From NCBI GenBank assembly GCA_034231615.1, contig CM067299.1, positions 12,019,863-12,083,862 of the forward strand: a stretch of 64,000 bases of DNA, written 5' to 3'. This document shows positions 57,781 to 64,000 of this stretch, piece by piece; the stretch's first letter is position 1, and every line of letters begins with the position of its first letter. This stretch comes from Meghimatium bilineatum. Its lineage: Eukaryota > Mollusca > Gastropoda > Stylommatophora > Philomycidae. The notes beneath the pieces are model-generated. The model saw nothing but the letters and a program-made list of their open reading frames with translations. It was not told the DNA's origin and made no database searches. Made by a program: the position numbers and the translations under genes.

Positions 57781-58743
57781 GATATTTTCAGTCTTTTTGA
57801 TGTGAGTTATTGTTGTTGTCGTACAGACAGGTTATCTAGTCGTGCTGCGTGATAAAGTGCTTGCTGGTACACTTCTCGGTCTGGAATCTCTGACTTCAGC
57901 ACCAGTTAGTGCTTGGGCAGAACTGTGGTCCTGCTCGATGTCAGCGATGGTGTGATCAGTCTTAATTCCCAGCCTGTGTTGGATGGATTAAGCCCCATCT
58001 CCACTTCAAGGAGTTGACCTCGATGGAGTGAATGTGAGTAAAAGCTCTGGAACAGCTCGCTTCCCCCTCGTCCAATGCACATATGAAATAAAAGCTTCAT
58101 CGGTCATAATCACTGGACATTATAACAAACATCCCTCACATAGCATTAGTCCCCACGAGATTATGTCAATAATTCCCGTTTTGAGAACCATTGGTGTAAA
58201 TGTCTCGAGTTCGTGGAGAAAATTCCACAACGGCCACCGTTTATTTCAGTACGTGACTGAATAAATGTCACCACGAGTGTCCTGTGGCATATAGACCACG
58301 AGTGTCCTGTGGCATATAGCACGAGCAATGATCGAGTTTCTAAAAGGCAGCGCACGGTTGCCATGGTGGACATTATAAGGCCACATTTCTCGAATTATGT
58401 CATTTTTAAGGGCTATTGCCATACAATTTATCCTGATCATTTTTATATTTTTGCCCATTTCCTACCATTATAAAATACATCTACTTTCGCATATTTTCTT
58501 GTCTAAATGTGGTTGCACATTGTGTGCCAGGTTCTTATGTAGTTATTAGTTTATAAACAGGGTATCCACTATTCCCGTACAACTGTTGAATTATAAATGT
58601 GTGATTCATACCGGTGTTTTGACAATACTTGTTGCATGATGTCTAAGTGGTAGCTGTGCTATGTCCGTGAAACATGGTACAACAAACAGTGAGAACATAC
58701 GTTTTCATGGCAGCTAAAATGCGCTAGATAATAGTTAAAAATT
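57781..58743. other. Long stretch without a recognised gene
   Basis: A perfect 28-bp duplication containing CACGAGTGTCCTGTGGCATA lies at about 58272-58322. The region around 57830-58260 is less AT-rich; minus frames at 57906-58100 and 58161-58458 have no recognised domain. Confidence 0.4.
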
Positions 58744-58820
58744 AATTTAGCTGTAAACTGAGGTTACTAGATTCATGATTCTTGAGTTACGAATCTAGTA
58801 ACTGAGTTTACAGCTAAATT
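58744..58820. repeat. Near-perfect hairpin, 30-bp arms
   Basis: The arms 58744-58774 and 58791-58820 are complementary except for about one base and one indel (AATTTAGCTGTAAACT at the base, GGTTACTAGATTC at the top). The loop is 16 nt. A third piece, GGTTACTAGACTATGG, follows directly. Confidence 0.92.
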
Positions 58821-59149
58821 GGTTACTAGACTATGGACAGTAAAACATATAATTTGACTATGTAACAAGCTGTTTAATACACTTATTAATTTCCTGTCTA
58901 GAGACAGTTCAGACTATCAAAATAACACAATAAAAGCAAAGTAACATTATGTTGACAATGGCATATTTGTCATTAAGTAATGAATGAATGTTGGTGTGTT
59001 AACAGGGATGTTACACGTTTATAGAAAGGCATTATTCTTGAAACGTCAGTATATATTTTAGTACTTTATATACACTATTCGGAAATTTGGTCAAGTTTGA
59101 CCAATTGTTTTTAAACAAACAATTTGGCAATGAACAGTTCCATCTAGCA
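58821..59149. other. Non-repetitive AT-rich sequence
   Basis: Nothing was recognised. Confidence 0.4.
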
Positions 59150-59620
59150 ACTCTGAAACACTGTGTTTCATCTCCCTTTAGAATAGTGATGCATGTGTTT
59201 TTCACAAAGTTATATAACGATGTCATTATATTTCACAGTTTAACCTTAGAAGAAAACGTGTCATGATGTATAATAATCTTCACTGTTTTCCACAGTTTCG
59301 ATTTGGACGAATATTTGTCACAAAGTCATGTAAATATCCCAACATTTAGTTCATTTTAACTTTGTAAGGAAATTCATGACAAATAATGTAAAGAGCTTAA
59401 TGTTATGTCCACATTCACTTAGGAAACCGGCGTCTCATAAAATCGCATACACATGCCAGATTTTTACATAATTTAACTTTGGAAGGAAACGTATCATAAA
59501 GTCAGACAACGCCGTCATTGTTTTACTCTGATTAATTCAGAAAGGAATCGTTTTTCTGTCGCTATTTTAGACCAGTTTATCGTAGAAAGGACACGTTTCT
59601 CGATGTCCTAAGCTGATCAG
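59150..59620 (+). repeat. Old degenerate tandem repeat, unit about 70 bp
   Basis: Cores such as AGTTTAACCTTAGAAGAAAA, TTTAACTTTGTAAGGAAATT and ATTTAACTTTGGAAGGAAAC, each followed by a TCATAAAGTCA-like block, recur about six times with much divergence. Confidence 0.6.
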
Positions 59621-60189
59621 TGTACGCTAGTCTTATCTCTAAAATGTATTCCCACCAGCTCGGAAAATGTATCGGCCATTCAACTTCTTAACCCTTAAAA
59701 AGTAGTCGAATCCATTTCGGTCAGAATAGTATCGTTCAATCTCTTATTGGTTTTCTGTATCACGTTTGGTAAGGAACATTCGACATTACTCGCACTTCAT
59801 CTCGATTTCATCCACTTCCTAACATTGAAATCGTCTTGACCAAACTGAAACGAAAGTACAGACACTTTCACATTTACATCAAGTGCTTGTCTCATTCTGT
59901 GAACAAGTTCTGAAGGCGGACTCACACGCTTGGATCCCAAGTCCTCATTACTATAAAGAAATCGAATTTATCATGCATGATCAATGTAATCGACGTGTCC
60001 ATAAAGTTATTCAATACTCATTTCACTTTGAGTATTCTTGATAGTGTTACGTGAATGATTCTTGCATCACTATACTATGTATACCGATACTACTATTTGA
60101 CATTCACTATACAGTGTGGCTTCACTATACAGTATACACCATATAAATACAGTCTGGGTTCACAATACGTCTTAATAATAAATATTTAT
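59621..60189. other. Non-repetitive sequence
   Basis: No gene was recognised. Confidence 0.4.
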
Positions 60190-60365
60190 TATTCGGCCAG
60201 AGGAAGACCCCAGAAAAGATGGATAGAAAACATCAGGGACATCCTGAAAAACACGGACATAGCACAGCCGAGGTCACACATCTGGCTTTAGAACGCAAGC
60301 TCAAGCTCCAATCACCCCTACGCTTAACGGCAAGAGTGAATCACAAACCACCTGGGAATAGACAA
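60190..60365 (+). pseudogene. C-terminal LINE fragment
   Basis: RGRPQKRWIENIRDILKNTD, then one frame change, then EVTHLALERKLKLQSPLRLT and ARVNHKPPGNRQ with a stop near 60350. It belongs to the same family as 40735-40860. Confidence 0.8.
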
Positions 60366-60589
60366 TAGACAATTAGACAATAAACTATTTGGTATCAATA
60401 TACGATATATATATTGGCAAAAGAAAAAAAGAGGAGGACCAAGAAATAAAATAGCAGAACAACCATCAAAGAGGGTATGCCAATGATTCTCAATAAAATA
60501 CAGGAATTACACACTGTATCATCACAACGCAAGAACTAGAGAGCTCTGGTTTCTGCTCTACGCACTGTGTTTGGCGCTTTATGAACATG
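60366..60589. other. Non-repetitive spacer
   Basis: Nothing was recognised. Confidence 0.35.
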
Positions 60590-60720
60590 GACAGATACAA
60601 TATATACCACATCTATACTATTTGATTTCATTATAGGATATATACCACATCTATACTATTTGATTTCAATATACGATATATACCACATCTATACTATTTG
60701 ATTTCAATATACGATATATC
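60590..60720 (+). repeat. Minisatellite, unit about 41 bp, 3 copies
   Basis: GATATATACCACATCTATAC and TATTTGATTTCAATATAC recur. Confidence 0.92.
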
Positions 60721-60989
60721 GCAAAAAATACTATATACGATGTGTAGCAAATATCTACAGTAAAACCAGCTATGTCTGTGTGTAGTTGATGATTGAAGTG
60801 GGAGCAAATATAGAGACAATGTTTCCCTGTTAGACACATATGAAGATAGGACTAATAATATTTGGTGATGGAGATCGATGTCCCATCCTATTGGCGGTCA
60901 ATAATGAAATATATACGAGGGTGAAGAAGTCGAAGCATCAACCTGGTATGAACCATGAAGCAGTATGTGCCGGGACGATGTCACACATC
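60721..60989. other. Short non-repetitive spacer
   Basis: Nothing was recognised. Confidence 0.35.
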
Positions 60990-61080
60990 AGATGTACACA
61001 GTGAACGATTTCCGTTCTCTGGAGTACATTCTGCTAATCTGCAGGAGTTTGAGAATGAACAAAGAAAACGAAGAAGACTA
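60990..61080 (+). mobile_element. SINE-like element, family A, 3' end
   Basis: CGTTCTCTGGAGTACATTCT, GCTAATCTGCAGGAGTTTGA and GAATGAACAAAGAAAACGAA. Confidence 0.8.
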
Positions 61081-61084
61081 TAAG

Positions 61085-61215
61085 TAATATAGCAAATAAA
61101 TAAATACAATGTGATTTCACCATAATTAGTACAGCAAAAAAATACATTTTGATTTCAACATAGTAATATATCAAATAAATAGAATTTGACTTAGCTATAA
61201 TTTATGCAACAGTGA
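61085..61215 (+). repeat. Degenerate minisatellite, unit about 42 bp, 3-4 copies
   Basis: AGCAAATAAATA, TGTGATTTCACCATAATTA and related blocks recur. Confidence 0.7.
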
Positions 61216-62559
61216 GTTACACAGTCAATGCAATTTGACAACATCAGTGGGCCGTGGGTACGACTTTGGTGACCGGTTAAAAAATAGAAAACATATTTAA
61301 GTTTTTGAATAAACATACTATAATTCGTAAAATTTTATAGTATAAACTGGCGCCTGATACCTATCGCATTGCAGTAATAAGAATAGCCATTTTTTGGTGG
61401 AAGGGAAACCACGTATATACCCTCCATATATACCGACTACGTTGAATGTAACACCACGAATATACGTTAATGTCATTATATAAGATATTATTTAATGCGA
61501 GTTATATGTTACGGGGTAAAGGACACACTTCAACTTGATTCCCACTTGGTAGGCCTCATTACATACCAGTGTTAAGTATATGCGAGCATGACATACTGAT
61601 AGGCACGTGTGAAGATTGTTTGAAGTATTAGCAGCTCAGGGCGTACACCACTTACGCCCACCTCATAAAACGGTCCGATAGAATGACTCGTTTACACTGA
61701 CATATATTTTCAAAGCGTGGAGATGCAAAAATTGACCTTTGAGGAATGATAAAGGTAAAAATACACTGTCAGTGTGGTTCTGTATTTCCTCAGTTGTACA
61801 ATCCTGCTGGCTCATCTGGAATCATCCTTCTAAAGTGTCGCTTTTGACTTTTCCAGTCATTTTCATTGATCGCTGTTTATAATTTGTGTCTAAGGCCATT
61901 GCAAATAAAGATAACGGTTAAATGTTTTACGTTAGAAAGTATATTCCCAATTTATCCCACATGACTTCTATCGTCGATGGTCACGGTAGGGTTAAACAAA
62001 GAAGAAATATTTCTCACTTGGGTCAGTTAGATGAGATGCTCTAAGCCTCTATTGGCCACCTGCCTTCTTTCATGCAAAAACGTCACTCGAGATAAAAGCC
62101 TCTAAAATTTCTCTTCGTTGCCTTTTTATTTTGGATAGTCCAACTTGTGCTTATGGGCAAAAATCCTGTTACAACATCAATTATTTTATATTTTTGTCAA
62201 AATAAAGACTGAGCTTTCTGTTGCCCACTCGGACAAATCCACTACTTTAAAATGTATTTTTAAATTCTTTTTTTTTTTTTGCACCCATCACGAATGTGTG
62301 TCCAACATATAGATTGCATTGTTCCTTTTGTGAACTTCAGATGAACTTCAGATGAACTTCAGATGATTTAGATAGCAAAGTTGTCTGTAAATCTATACCA
62401 AACAATGGAAGAAATGCGTAAACAAGTTACAGGCACTAGATATGTCTGCACTTAAATGTGTTAACTTCACTAACATAATGTTAATAAACAGTAAATTTAT
62501 AATTGTTCTTCACATTCTTCTTTTTCTGAGTGGTTTTTAAACCACTGCAGATTGGCAGG
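61216..62559. other. Long stretch without a recognised gene
   Basis: Non-repetitive except for three GATGAACTTCA units at 62338-62364. I see no coding similarity or RNA gene. Confidence 0.45.
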
Positions 62560-62569
62560 AGGCAGTCAA

Positions 62570-62715
62570 AAGGGGACATCATCATCATCAAGTGCCGTCT
62601 CCGCAACGAAGGTTGGCTGCAACGTATCTCCAACATCTCCTGTCTCTTGTCTTGGTGGTGCACTCTGCTAGACTGTAACCTGTCCATCGTGTATGTCCAT
62701 CGTTCAAAAGGGGAC
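62570..62715 (-). repeat. Dispersed repeat shared with 35290-35400
   Basis: Inverted partner of 35290-35400, with CCGTCTCCGCAACGAAGGTT and GACTGTAACCTGTCCATCG on the plus strand. Confidence 0.6.
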
Positions 62716-62729
62716 ACATGTGTCGTAAA

Positions 62730-63100
62730 AGGCATCTAAGGAAGTTTTGATGGAGGGTTGGATGTACCATCCCATTTAGGGTCAAAGTGAACCAGAAGTT
62801 ATGCTGAAGTCGGATGTTGAAGTCGGATGTTGAAGTCGGATGTTGAAGTCGGATGTTGAAGTCGGATGTTGAAGTCGGATGTTGAAGTCGGATGTTGAAG
62901 TCGGATGTTGAAGTCGGATGTTGAAGTCGGATGTTGAAGTCGGATGTTGAAGTCGGATGTTGAAGTCGGATGTTGAAGTCGGATGCGACAGGACGAAATG
63001 TGCAGATATCACTGCTACACTGTAAACCATGACGTTTCGCAATCTGTTCTCAATATTACATCATGCTAGTCTGCATGATTTTCAGAACGAAATCAGAAGA
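62730..63100 (+). mobile_element. SINE-like element, family A, with internal expansion
   Basis: TGTCGTAAAAGGCATCTAAG, GGATGTACCATCCC, GGGTCAAAGTGAACCAGAAG, then the 13-bp expansion, then GCGACAGGACGAAATGTGCA and the degraded tail ATCATGCTAGTCTGCATGA. Confidence 0.85.
62805..62985 (+). repeat. 13-bp minisatellite inside a SINE, 14 copies
   Basis: GAAGTCGGATGTT repeated. The single-copy ancestor GAAGTCGGATGTGTCAGG is a normal part of family A (for example 37737-37753). Confidence 0.98.
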
Positions 63101-63129
63101 TAACTTCACTGATTGACCGAAACAACAAC

Positions 63130-63230
63130 CTACACACACACACACACACGCACGCACGCACGCATGCACGCACGCACGCGCGCACGCACGCGCGCACTCA
63201 CGCACACACACACACACACTCACTCACACA

Positions 63231-63307
<77 letters not shown>

Positions 63308-63310
63308 TAC
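63130..63310. repeat. (CA)n, (CGCA)n and (TA)n microsatellites
   Basis: (CA)n then a CGCACGCA-rich segment, (CA)n again, and (TA)n from about 63239 to 63306. Confidence 0.97.
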
Positions 63311-63324
63311 ATGTAGATAAATTA

Positions 63325-63425
63325 CACGTATATATATTACATTTATATATTACATTTATATATTACATTTATATATTACATTTATATATTACATATAGAT
63401 ACATTGCATATATATATTACATTTA
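63325..63425 (+). repeat. Short tandem repeat of TATATTACATT
   Basis: About six 14-16 bp units. Confidence 0.9.
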
Positions 63426-63514
63426 TTAAATTTATTAATATTGTAGAAATGCATGAGTAATTTAGTTGGTTTTATATTAAAGAATTAAATATTATAGAAT
63501 TTTCCACAAAATGA

Positions 63515-63612
63515 AAGACTCAATATATAGGTGTATCATCTGCTAGGTATATCATCTGTTAGGTGTATCATTTGCTAGTTGTATCATCTGCTAGGTATAT
63601 CATCTGCTAGAG
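63515..63612 (+). repeat. 17-bp minisatellite, about 5-6 copies
   Basis: TATCATCTGCTAGGTG units with small changes. Confidence 0.92.
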
Positions 63613-63774
63613 ATTTGCAGTTGCATGATGACTGTATACCTTCAGCATGCCCTAAACATTTCAAGATCATATCATCCGTATATATAAATGCGGTTTAATT
63701 TAAAACAACCTCGTTAGCATTAGATCCTTATTAACCTGGATATTGAACTGACTGAATATATTGATGAATATTGA

Positions 63775-63935
63775 TGAAGACAAATGTGTCGGGCCAGGGG
63801 TGCAAATTAAACGGCGAACCAACGTATTTCCTTTCCTGCTAAGATTCTGGTAGAACCACTGTTCTGCTACGCTGTTCTGCTACATGAATGATTCAATGGG
63901 AGTTGGATAATGAAAATTGAAGAAAAAGGTCTAGA
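63775..63935 (+). mobile_element. SINE-like element, family B
   Basis: GACAAATGTGTCGGGCCAGG, ACGGCGAACCAACGTATTTC, CCTGCTAAGATTCTGGTAGA and a tail ATGAAAATTGAAGAAAAAGG. The GTTCTGCTAC block is duplicated. Confidence 0.75.
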
Positions 63936-64000
63936 TTCATACTTTATTTTGGCACGGCTGCATCTCACCTTTCATAAGTGACTATTGATTATTGTTTTTA

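Overview
The window is AT-rich eukaryotic (metazoan) DNA. It has no operons, ribosome binding sites or bacterial-type genes. The mix of 3'-end LINE relics, short SINE-like elements with (GAA)n tails, tRNA-derived SINEs, small inverted-repeat DNA transposons and very many minisatellites fits a large invertebrate genome. A mollusc, probably a coleoid cephalopod, is my best guess. That guess rests on the general look of the LINE proteins and repeats and was not checked against any database. I found no convincing multi-exon host gene, so the window reads as intergenic or deep intronic. | Protein-coding content is nearly all mobile. The best gene is at 2198-3881, two overlapping frames of one protein of roughly 560 residues. 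It has a Cys-rich N-terminus and a conserved core with D, D and E residues that could form an RNase H-like transposase site. It lies between imperfect inverted repeats (about 1758-1863 and 4029-4143), so it appears to be the gene of a cut-and-paste transposon that I cannot place in a named superfamily. LINE relics lie at 7185-8550 (RT thumb plus RNase H, I-like), 26955-28935 (endonuclease plus RT with an FADD box and a duplicated RT block) and 36187-36734 (RNase H plus Cys-rich tail). C-terminal fragments lie at 10605-10770(-), 18660-18800(-), 24340-24685(-), 35560-35835(+), 40735-40860(+), 53270-53600(-), 56761-57170(+), 57175-57255(-) and 60190-60365(+). | Non-autonomous elements: SINE-like family A (about 13 copies or pieces) and family B (6 copies) share a tail ending in a GAACG..AGAAGAAG-type sequence, and the LINE at 36187-36734 ends in a similar one. 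A tRNA-derived SINE has three copies (23655, 25545, 33060), and a different tRNA-like SINE sits at 52700. Inverted-repeat elements include 13213-13640 (about 110-bp arms), 22293-22590 and an hAT-type MITE at 49747-49943 with an 8-bp target duplication, plus a relative at 42732-42940. | The most striking feature is tandem repetition. More than 35 minisatellite arrays (unit 13-49 bp) and long (TA)n, (ATT)n, (AGT)n and (CA)n tracts fill about a seventh of the window. Nearly all long open frames here (for example around 19.2, 31.3, 41.0, 45.6, 55.3 and 57.4 kb) are translations of these arrays and not genes. Several arrays interact with mobile elements: a LINE tail sits inside a 24-bp array, an array grew inside a SINE, and an array cuts off a LINE just after its catalytic box. 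No LTR retroelement, Polinton, CRISPR array, rRNA or functional tRNA gene was recognised.
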